This document shows positions 21,590-30,318 of a stretch of DNA of 64,000 nt, one piece after another. The stretch comes from Salinisphaera sp. LB1. GTDB lineage: Bacteria; Pseudomonadota; Gammaproteobacteria; Nevskiales; Salinisphaeraceae. The position numbers were made by a program, and so were the translations under genes. The first letter of the stretch is position 1; the number at the start of each line of letters is the position of its first letter. The notes beneath the pieces were generated by a model, which was not told the DNA's origin, searched no databases, and worked only from the letters and a program-made list of their open reading frames with translations. The stretch is taken from contig NZ_CP029488.1 of NCBI RefSeq assembly GCF_003177035.1, forward strand, positions 806,001 to 870,000, written 5' to 3'.

Positions 21590-22573
21590 TCAAGCGGACA
21601 CCCGAAACAGTTCGTCCGTCCGGTCGCGCACCTCGTCGATCGACTCCTCCATCGCGCGCGCATCGCCGACGAATCGATGCATGCTTCGATTACGCCCCTC
21701 GGCCTTGCAGTGATATAGGCATTCATCGGCACAGGCAATCAGCGTATCCAGATCCATCGCCAGACCGGAAGCCGCTGTGGCCACGCCGATACTGACGGTC
21801 ACCGTTGCGGCCGTCTCGGATTTTTCGTGCGGCAGGCCCACGAGTTGCAACATCGAGCGCATGGCTTCGGCCAAACCGACCGCGTCGTCGCCGCTCACGT
21901 TCACCAGCACGACCAGAAACTCTTCGCCACCCAAGCGGATAATCACATCGGTATCGCGGCGAAAGGTATCGCGGAGAACATTGGCGATTTCGATCAGGCA
22001 CTCATCGCCGGCCGGGTGGCCGTAATAGTCGTTATACGCTTTGAAATGGTCGACATCGATCATCATTGCCGAAATCGAGGCGTGAAGCCGGTGACCCAGC
22101 GGCAACAGCGTTTCAAGACGCTGCTCGAGCAGGCGGCGGTTGCCAAGCCCGGTCAACGGATCGTTGAGCGTCTGCTGTAACAGGTCTTCGTGATGCTGTT
22201 CCAGCGTCGCGACGAGGCGATCAATGTTGGCTCGAATCCCTTCGATATCGCTGCGGCGCTCGCATGGGACTTGCCGCCCATCCGCAAGCGAACGCGCGCT
22301 TACCTCGGCCACATGATCGGCCAGCTGACGCAATGGCCGAGCGATACATTGCACAAGCACCGCCAGCGTGGTGATGAAAGTGATGCCCAACAACACGATC
22401 GCAATGACATATCGATTTTGAACATCGATATCCCGGATCAGCGCCCACGGCCAACCGCGCGCCGGCCGCAGCAACTGCCAGACGCCGCACTCGGCCAACA
22501 CGAACAGGGCGAACAGACCCAGAAAAAGCCGCCGCGGGGAGCGGCCCGTAACCTGTGTGTGTTGTCGCTCCAT
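21590..22573 (-). CDS. Membrane-bound diguanylate cyclase (GGDEF)
   Basis: 327-aa inner-membrane protein predicted to make cyclic di-GMP. A membrane segment near the N-terminus (about 12-30) and a second (about 52-72) frame a very short periplasmic stretch. A HAMP-like helix comes next, then a GGDEF domain (about 155-315) with DPLTGLGNRRLLEQRL and an intact catalytic RLGGEEFLVVLVN. No RxxD inhibitory site is evident just upstream of GGEEF. ATG 22573 follows a G-rich ribosome site. Confidence 0.9.
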   Translation of the reverse strand: MERQHTQVTGRSPRRLFLGLFALFVLAECGVWQLLRPARGWPWALIRDIDVQNRYVIAIVLLGITFITTLAVLVQCIARPLRQLADHVAEVSARSLADGRQVPCERRSDIEGIRANIDRLVATLEQHHEDLLQQTLNDPLTGLGNRRLLEQRLETLLPLGHRLHASISAMMIDVDHFKAYNDYYGHPAGDECLIEIANVLRDTFRRDTDVIIRLGGEEFLVVLVNVSGDDAVGLAEAMRSMLQLVGLPHEKSETAATVTVSIGVATAASGLAMDLDTLIACADECLYHCKAEGRNRSMHRFVGDARAMEESIDEVRDRTDELFRVSA

Positions 22574-22911
22574 TCCCCGCCCCTTTCTCCGGCCGGCGTC
22601 GCGCCCCACCAGGAATCTCGGACGAGCCAACCCGCGCCCGGAGATATCGGCCGATGCGGGTCAGGCTTGAACGGAGGTGCGCCGCATTCACCGCCAATGC
22701 CGTGGCCCCAATCACGCATGCCGCCATCATGCGCGACCGCCGCAAAGCCCGGCACAAGGCGCGCTCACGGATCGGCCACCCACCAACGACGCGCGCCCGT
22801 GATCACGGCATTCCGATCGTCCGGCCCGGATGCGCCAACAGCCGGCATGTACGGCAAAAGACCTGCAGCCTCCGGGAACGCTGCATCAGCGCCGAAGCAT
22901 CAGCAATCCGC
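22574..22911. other. Intergenic stretch with no recognisable gene
   Basis: 338 bp between the diguanylate cyclase start and the PsiE-like 3' end, both on the minus strand. An 18-bp sequence at 22815-22832 (GATCGTCCGGCCCGGATG) also occurs after the alcohol dehydrogenase at 21478-21495. I see no gene or clear hairpin with a T-tract. Confidence 0.4.
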
Positions 22912-23346
22912 TCAGGACTGATCGCGCGGCCTGGGCGGGAAGAACCCGGTAATGCTTCGGGCAATCACCAGCACGATGAGCAGCAGGGCGAGCACCAGGA
23001 GATGCGAAGTATCGAAGGTCTTGCCATACAGCGTCACGAGCATATCGCGCAAAACGAACACGGCCGTGACGTCGATCAACATCGACAGCCGAATGCGCCG
23101 CACCTTCACATACTGAACGAATGTACTGAACAGCTCGATAATCACGAATACATCGAGCACGCTCGACACCAGATCGCGAAAATCGGCGGCATCGAGCTCG
23201 GCTGACTTCATGGTCGGCAACAGCCGGAACAGCCCGGCCATCACATCGAAAAAGGCAAACCCCAGTGTCACCAGCATGACCAATACCAGGCCGATGACCA
23301 CCACATCGATGGCGACATCGTAGACACGCATGATCACGTCTTTCAC
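22912..23346 (-). CDS. PsiE-like (phosphate-starvation-inducible) membrane protein
   Basis: About 144-aa integral membrane protein with four predicted helices: VYDVAIDVVVIGLVLVML, an LVSSVLDVFVIIEL segment, LSMLIDVTAVFVLRDMLV and LLVLALLLIVLVIARSI. The pattern resembles the PsiE/DUF family, whose function is unknown. The start is uncertain: GTG 23346 has GAGGA four bases upstream and is used here, while ATG 23331 lacks a ribosome site and the frame is open back to 23502. No Pho box was recognised. Confidence 0.7.
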   Translation of the reverse strand: MKDVIMRVYDVAIDVVVIGLVLVMLVTLGFAFFDVMAGLFRLLPTMKSAELDAADFRDLVSSVLDVFVIIELFSTFVQYVKVRRIRLSMLIDVTAVFVLRDMLVTLYGKTFDTSHLLVLALLLIVLVIARSITGFFPPRPRDQS

Positions 23347-23595
23347 GGCATCCTCGAACGTTGGCCGATTTCGCGCGGCAAGCGTACACCCGCCGCTCGA
23401 CGCGAACCACAACGATGCCAACCGCCCGTCCAACTCACCCCGACGGCAAAACCGGCAGGTCCCGCTGCATGGGCGCCCGCAAACCATGCCACGCCCAAAC
23501 AAGCGGCTCGCACGTCATCGCGCGATGCATGCAACCTGAGCTCGGACGTGTTTTCGAGACGCCCGAACTAAACACGGTTACCACAGCCAAGGAAC

Positions 23596-23626
23596 AAAAA
23601 AGGCGGCAGGCCATAGCCCACCGCCC
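23596..23626 (-). terminator. Terminator of the secreted phosphoesterase gene
   Basis: On the minus strand a stem GGCGGTGGGC / GCCTGCCGCC (with one wobble and one mismatch) is followed by TTTTTT. It lies just after the phosphoesterase stop. Confidence 0.65.
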
Positions 23627-23647
23627 GATTTCTATAAGGTGACCCGC

Positions 23648-25303
23648 CTAGAAGTGATTTCTGCGCTCGGGCTCTCCGGTCTGCGGATTCAGGATCAGGC
23701 GATTTTCACCGCGCTCGCCGTGACCGTAGCCGTGACCGTAGCCGTGATGAGCATCGCTGAACCGGAACATGCTCATCAAAGAACCCGCTTTGGCGTCCGT
23801 GGAGCCGTTGCCCAGACGCCCCAGTTTCCAGTTATCTTCGATGAAGCGGAGAATCGAGGACTGATCCGTCACACTGTGATCGACATAGTTGACGCGGGAC
23901 CACGGCGAAACAACCAACAAGGGCAGGCGCGGGCCGTAGCCACACCGATCCTGTTGCTGAATACTACCTGCCGAGGACCCGTCAGGCTGGGTGCAGGTGC
24001 CGTCGTTGATCAGTGCATCGTATTGCTGATCGTTGGACTGGGTCACGATCGGGCCCATGACGTGATCGTACCAACCGTCCGAATCGTCATAGGCGATGAT
24101 CACGGCTGTACTACCCCATTCCGGCGACTGCTCCAGTCGATTGATGGTTTGAACCAGGAAATGCTGCTCGTCCAGCGGGTCCGAATAGGCCGCGTGGCCA
24201 TCCTGATAACCGGCGGCCTTGAGGAAGCTCACCGCCGGCATGTTCCCCGCGTTCACCGCATTCCAGAAGTCAGCCAGGGCGTACTGGTGATTGGCTTGGT
24301 CGTCGTGCCCGATCATGGGCACCGATGTGGGCGGCAGATGATGCGGGTTCGACGTGGACTGGTAATACTGGAAAGGCTCATGGTGCGGGATGTAATCCGT
24401 CACCTGCACACCGCCGACATTGGTGTGCTGCGAACCACATACAGCTTTGCCGCTGTCGGTCGAAGTCGGCCGGAAACCGCCTTCGAACCAACCCCAGGTG
24501 ATGCCCTTGTCGTTAAGCAGATTGCCGACGTTCTGTCCCTGCATCGAGACGGTCGGATACTTGCTCGACGAACAATCATCGAAAGTGGGGTTCGGATCGT
24601 TGATGACCGTACCGACCCCCTGCCCGTTGGTGTTGACCACACCATAAGTGTCAGTGTCGGGCTGAGTGGACAGCCCACCATAGGTCTGGCCCGCAATCAG
24701 ATGAAGAGCGCCCGGCGTCGACGGGCCGAATGTCGTGCCGAAGGAATTGTCGCTCATCGCGAAGTGCTGCGCGTAATTCCACATGGCCGTGACGGTATTG
24801 CCGTCGTAGTAATCCATCACCAGCCCAGGCTTGCCCACCTCCGGGGCGGCGCAGCTCGAGCGGTTGGTATTTTCAACGAAACGGTCCATCAGGCCGCCGT
24901 CGAATGCCTTCTGCTCCGCCGTATAACCGTGATCCTGATCGCAAGTGAGCGGTTCACTGCGAGAAAGTCGCGCGGGATTGTATTGGTTCGGATTGTGGTT
25001 GAGCAGGTAATCGTTCAGACCGTTAACCGATGGGGTATCGGCGGCGGCGTGGAACTGCGGCACGCCGGGCGGATTGGTTGCATCCGGATAGGTGCCGAAG
25101 TAATGGTCGAAGGATACGTTTTCCTGGTAGATCACGACGATATGCTTGATCGGCGTTATCGTCTGGCTCGTCTGCCCCGGCCGCTTCGAATGCTCATGTT
25201 CAAAATGGTCTCGAGAATGCTGAGCCAGCACCGGCGTGGCGACTAAACACGTCGCTAGCGCCGCGCCGCCCACCGCCAGTTTCTTGTTCACTGGATACTT
25301 CAT
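23648..25303 (-). CDS. Secreted phosphoesterase (phospholipase C / acid phosphatase family)
   Basis: 551-aa exported enzyme of the PF04185 phosphoesterase family. A signal peptide (MKYPVNKKLAVGGAALATCL, ending VATPVLAQ) precedes the family's opening block HIVVIYQENVSFDHYFGTYP. Later motifs such as IAYDDSDGWYDHVMGP and PLLVVSPWSRVNYVDH carry the conserved metal-binding or catalytic Asp/His residues. The protein ends in a His/Gly repeat (HHGYGHGYGHG) and may bind metal there. ATG 25303 is supported by GGGGAA and the signal peptide; a longer frame to 25642 is not needed. It acts outside the cytoplasm on phospholipids or phosphate esters. Confidence 0.9.
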   Translation of the reverse strand: MKYPVNKKLAVGGAALATCLVATPVLAQHSRDHFEHEHSKRPGQTSQTITPIKHIVVIYQENVSFDHYFGTYPDATNPPGVPQFHAAADTPSVNGLNDYLLNHNPNQYNPARLSRSEPLTCDQDHGYTAEQKAFDGGLMDRFVENTNRSSCAAPEVGKPGLVMDYYDGNTVTAMWNYAQHFAMSDNSFGTTFGPSTPGALHLIAGQTYGGLSTQPDTDTYGVVNTNGQGVGTVINDPNPTFDDCSSSKYPTVSMQGQNVGNLLNDKGITWGWFEGGFRPTSTDSGKAVCGSQHTNVGGVQVTDYIPHHEPFQYYQSTSNPHHLPPTSVPMIGHDDQANHQYALADFWNAVNAGNMPAVSFLKAAGYQDGHAAYSDPLDEQHFLVQTINRLEQSPEWGSTAVIIAYDDSDGWYDHVMGPIVTQSNDQQYDALINDGTCTQPDGSSAGSIQQQDRCGYGPRLPLLVVSPWSRVNYVDHSVTDQSSILRFIEDNWKLGRLGNGSTDAKAGSLMSMFRFSDAHHGYGHGYGHGERGENRLILNPQTGEPERRNHF

Positions 25304-25738
25304 TATTGAATTCCCCATTGGCAGTTGTAATTGCGATTGTTGCGACTCCTTGCCAGCACCGATCAGGCGCCTGAATGCGGCGCCCCTCACAGGGCGGGCA
25401 CCCAAGGCTTGTGCGCCTGGTTTCGAGCGATATCGCCGACCAATAAGCCACAACCAGGACACTAGTCGATCCACGTGACAACTTCGCGATGCCTTGGCGG
25501 GGCACGAACAACCCAGCGGGAATCGCCGGGCAACCGAGCGCAGTTCAATGAGCGCCCACCGCCACACACGGCATATCCAAGAGGGATATTCAGGCCTTGC
25601 TACGTGCGCGCAAAGCGATTGGCACACATCAAAGAACCTCACCCCAGGTGCGGGGCCAGAGTGATGAATCCGCCGTTCAGCCTATCGGCGTAAAGTCGGA
25701 TATACATGGGCCATACAGCCACCATTACAGGAGGCACC
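25304..25738. promoter_or_regulatory. Divergent intergenic region, phosphoesterase / small exported protein
   Basis: 435 bp between two divergent starts. It must carry both promoters. I looked for Pho-box-like CTGTCAT repeats and did not find a convincing one, and no RNA gene is evident. Confidence 0.4.
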
Positions 25739-26152
25739 ATGCATCGTATTCGATACACCACACACGGCCGTATCGTCGCCGGCGCCCTCGTGCTGGCGGG
25801 GTTATTGGTAACGACATCGGCGTGGGCGATCGATGGGGCCGGCGCACTCGGTGAAGCCACCGGCCCGAACGGCTCGATGAACGGCAGCATTTACGTGCCG
25901 GAACGCCAGGCGACCCATCCCCGGGCCATCGAGCCGCAGCAGCATGGTCGTGGCGGATATCCTGATTATCGCCGTCCCGAGCGCCGCCGAGGCGCCGGCT
26001 ACGGCCGACGCCATGGCAACGAATACCGCCCGCGTGGAAGCTATCGGCTCGACGGCAACACAGGCAGAATGCAGCCCAACACCGCGCGCCCACTCGCCCC
26101 CGGGCGTGTCACTCCCAACCGACGCCGATTAGAGAATCGCTTCGGCGACTGA
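25739..26152 (+). CDS. Small exported basic protein, function unknown
   Basis: 137-aa protein with a signal peptide (RIVAGALVLAGLLVTTSAWA, residues about 11-30). The mature part is hydrophilic and Arg/Gly/Tyr-rich (GYPDYRRPERRRGAGYGRRH). AGGAGG lies 6 bases before ATG 25739. I recognise no family. The tail NTARPLAPGRVTPNRRRLEN is also basic, so binding to an acidic envelope polymer is conceivable but unsupported. It is the last ordinary gene before the accessory island. Confidence 0.65.
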   Translation: MHRIRYTTHGRIVAGALVLAGLLVTTSAWAIDGAGALGEATGPNGSMNGSIYVPERQATHPRAIEPQQHGRGGYPDYRRPERRRGAGYGRRHGNEYRPRGSYRLDGNTGRMQPNTARPLAPGRVTPNRRRLENRFGD

Positions 26153-26373
26153 CGCCGCCTGTAGAACGCGTTGCTAGGGTGCGGCCCGGCCCCGGTAGGC
26201 AACAGCACGCGGGATATCGTCTTCGCGATAGGCCGTCGGCCGCGACACCGACGCAAGGTGATGAAGCGGGCGCTGCGATGCGGCCGGGTCTTTTCCCGTG
26301 TGCATCCCACAAGAGCCGATCCGCGACAGCCGAAGTTCGTTCGCCGATACCGGACGGGCACGTCAAAGCGGGT

Positions 26374-26396
26374 GGATTCAACTTTCAACTGCAACA
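26374..26396 (+). repeat. Left terminal inverted repeat of the IS30 element
   Basis: Begins GGATTCAACTTTC and ends CTGCAACA. It matches the inverted right end imperfectly over about 23 bp. Confidence 0.7.
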
Positions 26397-27370
26397 CAGA
26401 GGCCTTTTCTCAGGACTTCGTGAGGCGTGAGATAACCGAGGCGTTTGCGGGGTCGATGGTTGAGCAAACGAACGACTTTGTCGAGGTCCGATTGAGTGAC
26501 GTCGCGCAAAGAGGCGTTTTTCCGATAAAACTGGCGTAAAAGACCGTTCAGGTTTTCATTGCAGCCACGCTGCCATGGGGCGTGCGGCCGCGCGAAATAG
26601 ATCGATAGGCCCGTGGCTCGCCCGATTCGGTGAAAGTCGGCGAATTCGCTGCCGTTATCGTAAGTGAGTGTCCGACGCCAACGCTTGGGCAGGCGCTTAA
26701 AGGCCTGAATCGTGGCCTCGGCCAGAGGCTTGGCGTGACGGCTGGGCAGCTTGATGGCGACCAGATAGCCGCTCTTGCGCTCGGCGTGTGTGGCGATGAT
26801 GCCGCTATTCGCCCGGCCGAGTACGGTATCGCCTTCCCAGTCACCGAAGCGTGCCCGCCGATCTACGGCGGTCGGGCGTTGGTCAATATCGACGCGATCC
26901 GGAAAGCGTGCACGAAGGGCCGACAATCGGCGTCGCCGCCGTCGATGCACATGACCACGTCTGAGATATCGACGCAGCACGCCTCGATCTCGTGAATCTG
27001 CATAGATCCAGCGATAAATCTGCTCGTGGCTGATGCGCATATCTGCGCGATTGGGAAAGGCGATCGGCAATCGGCCGGCAATGGCTTCCGGGGGCCAGTG
27101 CGCACGCAGCTTTTGCTCGACGTAACGCACGAGTGGGGCATTGTCGACGCGGCGTCGATGGCGTGCTGTTCGGCGCTTCGCAAGCGCTTGTTCGTGGGCG
27201 TATATGCCGTCGTAGCCGGGCCCGTAGCGTCGGGCCCCGCGTTTGATCTCGCGGCTGATCGTACTGCGATGACGCCCGAGGCGACGCGCAATCTCGGCGC
27301 GCGTCACGCCATACATAAAACAGTGAAAGATCACGCGCCGCTCTTCCGAGCTAAGATGCGAATAGGACAT
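26378..27370 (-). CDS. IS30-family transposase
   Basis: 330-aa DDE transposase. The N-terminal helix-turn-helix region has LSSEERRVIFHCFMYGVTRA and EIARRLGRHRSTISREIKRG. The rve-type catalytic domain shows the acidic triad as Asp in FGDWEGDTVLGRA, Asp in TLTYDNGSEFADF and Glu in CNENLNGLLRQF. Length matches intact IS30 transposases, so the element may be active. ATG 27370 (MSYSHLSSEER) is the natural start; the longer frame upstream runs out through the right inverted repeat. Confidence 0.93.
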   Translation of the reverse strand: MSYSHLSSEERRVIFHCFMYGVTRAEIARRLGRHRSTISREIKRGARRYGPGYDGIYAHEQALAKRRTARHRRRVDNAPLVRYVEQKLRAHWPPEAIAGRLPIAFPNRADMRISHEQIYRWIYADSRDRGVLRRYLRRGHVHRRRRRRLSALRARFPDRVDIDQRPTAVDRRARFGDWEGDTVLGRANSGIIATHAERKSGYLVAIKLPSRHAKPLAEATIQAFKRLPKRWRRTLTYDNGSEFADFHRIGRATGLSIYFARPHAPWQRGCNENLNGLLRQFYRKNASLRDVTQSDLDKVVRLLNHRPRKRLGYLTPHEVLRKGLCVAVES

Positions 27371-27451
27371 CACGGGGCTCCGGTTTCTTGGTTGGTCTCG
27401 ACAACCCCAAGTTATCCGTTTGCTCTGTGATGTCCTACTCTTGGCGCCGGC

Positions 27452-27474
27452 TGTTGCACTTAGAACTTGAGTCC
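27452..27474 (-). repeat. Right terminal inverted repeat of the IS30 element
   Basis: On the minus strand it begins GGACTCAAGTTC and ends GTGCAACA, paired with 26374-26396. Confidence 0.7.
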
Positions 27475-27496
27475 AAGGCGATTGGCGCACAACGCG

Positions 27497-27508
27497 AGAC
27501 CTGACCCC
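27497..27508 (+). repeat. Single arm AGACCTGACCCC left of the oleate hydratase
   Basis: This 12-mer recurs as one arm of the long palindrome on the other side of the oleate hydratase (29819-29829 and surrounding). Placed between the IS30 end and the oleate hydratase, it may mark a former insertion boundary. Confidence 0.45.
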
Positions 27509-27679
27509 GAGCGTCACCGCCGTGGCGCGGGAGTCGGCGGCGTTTATCCGGGACGTGGCACGTCAGATCGAGCAACTGGTTAATTTTTCTCATCTCACCT
27601 CGAGTTGATGTATGTCATCTCTACCGGATGATTGGAGTGGCACCATTTGGGCTACCACGAAATTACAGGAATGCACGGA

Positions 27680-29698
27680 ATGCCCGATCAGAAGCCGAGA
27701 TACCCGCAAACCTCTGGCCTCGAACCCCACATAAGGGCAGTGAAAGCCCAGGGCGCCAACGTAACGCCGGATGCGTCTTCACACCACCTGCATAACGGTA
27801 TTGACACACCGCTTCCGCCGCCGGACCTGCACGGCAGCTACACCAACAACCGACCGCTACCAACCGAAGGCGTCAGAGATCGTCGGGCGTTCATTATTGG
27901 CAGCGGAATTGCGGGACTCTCCGCTGCATTCTTTCTGATACGTGATGGCCACATGCCGGCTGCCAACATCGTGTTTCTCGAGGAACAGGCCATTGAAGGG
28001 GGATCCCTGGACGGCTCCGGAAACCCGGAAGATGGCTATATCGTGCGGGGCGGTCGGGAAATGGAGATGACCTATCAGAATTTCTGGGACGTGTTTTCGG
28101 AAATTCCCGCCCTGGAATTGCCAGAGCCATTCACCGTACTGGACGAGTACCGGCTCGTTAACGATGCGGACAAGAACTGGTCGAAGGCGCGCTTGTTGGA
28201 AAAGCAGGGAAAAATCAAGAATTTTTCCACCATGGGGCTGACCCGCTTGCAACAGCTGGAAGTGGTGAAACTCCTGCTGGCCCGCAAGGATGAGCTGGAC
28301 GACGTTACCGTGGAAAACTGGTTCAGCGAGGGTTTCCTGAACAGCAACTTCTATACCTTCTGGCGCACCATGTTTGCCTTCCAGAACTGGCATTCCGTGC
28401 TGGAGATGAAGCTGTACATGCACCGGTTCCTGCACCTGATGGACGGCCTCAACGACATGACGTCACTGGTGTTCCCCAAATACAACCAGTTCGATAGCTT
28501 CGTCCGGCCGCTTATGAACTGGCTCAAGGAGCAGGGCGTGCGCATCGAGTACGACACGGTGGTGTCGAACCTTGAATGGAACACCCATAACGGCCAGCGG
28601 ACGGTGACGGGCATCCAGTGCCACACCGGTAGCGGTGATAAGACCATTCAGGTCAGCAAGCAGGATCTGGTGTTTGCCACGACCGGCTCCATGACCGAAG
28701 ACACCGCCTACGGCGATGATGACACCGCACCGGCTCTGGCGGACCAGAAAAAGTCGGGATCCGGTTCCGGCTGGCAGCTCTGGAAAAACCTGGCGACACA
28801 ATCGGAGGTCTTCGGCCGGCCCGAGAAATTCTGCGGTGACGTGCCCCAGTCTACCTGGGAATCGGTAACCCTGACTTGCAAGCCTTCACCGCTTATGGAC
28901 AAGCTCAGGGAACTCTCCGTCAACGATCCGTACTCTGGATTGACCGCGACCGGTGGCGTCATCACGGTTACCGATTCCGCCTGGCTGATGAGTTTTACCT
29001 GTAATCGTCAGCCGCATTTCCCGGACCAGCCGGACGATGTGATTGTGCTCTGGGTATATGCCCTGTTGATGGACAAGCCCGGTGACTATGTAAGAAAAGC
29101 CATGCCCAAATGTACCGGCAGGGAGGTCGTCACGGAGCTATGCTTCCACCTCGGCCTGATTGACCAGGTGGACGAGGTGCTGGCGGCCACCAAGGCCCGG
29201 ATTGCCCTGATGCCCTACATCACCGCACAGTTCATGCCCCGGGCGCAGGGTGATCGGCCGGCAGTCGTGCCGGATGGCTGCACCAATCTTGCCTTGATGG
29301 GCCAGTTCGTGGAGACCCACAACGACGTGGTATTCACCCTGGAAAGCTCCGTGCGCACGGCCCGCATTGGCGTCTACGGGTTGCTGGGCGTTCCGAAACA
29401 GGTCCCGGATATCTACCCTGGCCAATACGATATCCGTCGTCTGCTGCAGGCGACCCGCACCCTCAACAACGATGAACCATTTCCGGGCGAAGGCGTGCTC
29501 CGCTGGATCCTTGGTGGCACCTACTTCCAACACATCCTTCCGCTGGGGGCCGACGCGGACGGGACCGAGGAAACCGAACCGGATCTTATAGAACGGCAGT
29601 TACAGGAGGTGCGCAGCCTTATCGGGAACAACCAGACGGCAGAAAACGCAAAACACCGGCTCCAGGGTTTTGTGGAGAAACTGAAGGGGCGCCTCTGA
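27680..29698 (+). CDS. ohyA: Oleate hydratase (FAD-dependent fatty acid hydratase)
   Basis: About 672-aa flavoenzyme that adds water to the cis-9 double bond of oleic acid, giving 10-hydroxystearic acid. [20 protein letters not shown] is the FAD-binding motif, [15 protein letters not shown] and [19 protein letters not shown] are hallmark oleate hydratase blocks, and the length fits the family. The start is uncertain between ATG 27671 and 27680; AGGA is 9 bases before the latter, and the frame is open to 27632. Its base composition is visibly lower in GC than neighbouring core genes. It lies between an IS30 element and a cassette array, so recent acquisition is likely. Confidence 0.92.
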   Translation: MPDQKPRYPQTSGLEPHIRAVKAQGANVTPDASSHHLHNGIDTPLPPPDLHGSYTNNRPLPTEGVRDRRAFIIGSGIAGLSAAFFLIRDGHMPAANIVFLEEQAIEGGSLDGSGNPEDGYIVRGGREMEMTYQNFWDVFSEIPALELPEPFTVLDEYRLVNDADKNWSKARLLEKQGKIKNFSTMGLTRLQQLEVVKLLLARKDELDDVTVENWFSEGFLNSNFYTFWRTMFAFQNWHSVLEMKLYMHRFLHLMDGLNDMTSLVFPKYNQFDSFVRPLMNWLKEQGVRIEYDTVVSNLEWNTHNGQRTVTGIQCHTGSGDKTIQVSKQDLVFATTGSMTEDTAYGDDDTAPALADQKKSGSGSGWQLWKNLATQSEVFGRPEKFCGDVPQSTWESVTLTCKPSPLMDKLRELSVNDPYSGLTATGGVITVTDSAWLMSFTCNRQPHFPDQPDDVIVLWVYALLMDKPGDYVRKAMPKCTGREVVTELCFHLGLIDQVDEVLAATKARIALMPYITAQFMPRAQGDRPAVVPDGCTNLALMGQFVETHNDVVFTLESSVRTARIGVYGLLGVPKQVPDIYPGQYDIRRLLQATRTLNNDEPFPGEGVLRWILGGTYFQHILPLGADADGTEETEPDLIERQLQEVRSLIGNNQTAENAKHRLQGFVEKLKGRL

Positions 29699-29786
29699 AG
29701 AGCGCCCCTCTGGTGATAGCTGGCCTGTATCAGATGGTCAAGGTCAGCAGGAATGCCGGCTTCTCAGTGATCTGTGAACACCAATA

Positions 29787-29828
29787 GGGTCAGGTCTTGC
29801 GTTTTGCGCAAAATGCAAGACCTGACCC
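29787..29828. repeat. 42-bp palindrome at the oleate hydratase / cassette-array junction
   Basis: Arms GGGTCAGGTCTTGC and GCAAGACCTGACCC are perfectly complementary, and the centre TTTTGCGCAAAA is itself palindromic; only the G/T pair between arm and centre mismatches. It ends about where the truncated attC begins, and one arm recurs at 27497. It could act as a bidirectional hairpin or be a target or remnant of a mobile element. Confidence 0.75.
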
Positions 29829-29829
29829 C

Positions 29830-29887
29830 ATGCGCTTCACGAAGCGCGGCAGCGCTTTGGGCGGTCAACTGCAGCGATTCGTTAGGT
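29830..29887 (-). other. Truncated attC site
   Basis: On the minus strand, core ACCTAAC (29887-29881) and the adjoining GCTGCAGTTGACCGCCC are present. The opposite half, with its GTTRRRY core, is missing and the 42-bp palindrome takes its place. Confidence 0.7.
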
Positions 29888-30238
29888 TTAATGCGAACTA
29901 CCTTTATCAGGGGTGCCAATTGATGAAACACCATGACTTTGAGCATTTGGGTCAAACACCGAAAGAGCTAAAGCACATCGCGGCTGACGCTGCAGAGCTT
30001 TCTGATATAGCGATTCGTCTAACTCACTGCTCTCGTCTTGAGGCAGAGAGATTTTCTCGGAAGCGCTTGCAGCGGATTCGGCGATGTAACCGTAAGACAT
30101 CAAAAGCTCTTCCGCCATAAGTACCGCGGCATCTTTGGTTTCAGAAATAGCGCAAACAGTTGCGTGGCAAGAAGTAAGCTGAGACGAGCTACTAGCTGGT
30201 TTGCACGGGATTTCGATGATGTATGCAGTATCTTTCAT
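29888..30238 (-). CDS. Cassette-encoded protein of unknown function
   Basis: 116-aa ORF filling the cassette between two attC cores, starting 4 bases after GTTAGGT and stopping at the next ACCTAAC. It begins MKDTAYIIEIPCKPASSSSQ. The middle (AAVLMAEELLMSYGYIAESA) looks helical, and the end SSIGTPDKGSSH is polar. No family is recognised. There is no ribosome site upstream, which is common for cassette genes read from an external promoter. A plus-strand ORF overlaps but ignores the attC boundaries and is less likely. Confidence 0.55.
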   Translation of the reverse strand: MKDTAYIIEIPCKPASSSSQLTSCHATVCAISETKDAAVLMAEELLMSYGYIAESAASASEKISLPQDESSELDESLYQKALQRQPRCALALSVFDPNAQSHGVSSIGTPDKGSSH

Positions 30239-30242
30239 AAAT

Positions 30243-30315
30243 ACCTAACGCCGAAGCTCAGCCGCCGGCAACCTGCGCCAGCGGGTTGCCGGTCGGCTGC
30301 AGCGCCTTGTTGGGC
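30243..30315 (-). other. attC recombination site (73 bp)
   Basis: Minus strand: R'' GCCCAAC at 30315-30309, L'' GCTGCAGCCG, a short variable centre, L' CGGCTGAGC, and R' GTTAGGT at 30249-30243. The one extra base in L'' relative to L' and the TTCGGCGTTAGG ending set the orientation to minus. Confidence 0.8.
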
Positions 30316-30318
30316 AGT

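Larger units (their letters stand above)
26374..27474 (-). mobile_element. IS30-family insertion sequence
   Basis: About 1.1 kb, with one transposase gene between related terminal inverted repeats (left 26374-26396, right 27452-27474). Both outer ends read GGAYTCAA and both inner ends TGCAACA. The transposase stop codon lies inside the left repeat. I cannot see a clear target duplication, so exact ends are approximate. It marks the left border of the accessory island. Confidence 0.85.

Noticed and set aside
23639-25246. 535-aa plus-strand ORF opposite the secreted phosphoesterase
   Set aside because: The minus strand has signal peptide, family motifs, ribosome site and terminator; the plus ORF has none.
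25304-25738. Pho box for the phosphoesterase gene
   Set aside because: No pair of CTGTCAT-like repeats with 4-base spacing was found on either strand.
29797-30120. Plus-strand 107-aa ORF across the palindrome and first cassette
   Set aside because: It begins inside the palindrome, crosses the attC core and ignores cassette boundaries; the minus-strand ORF fits the cassette exactly.
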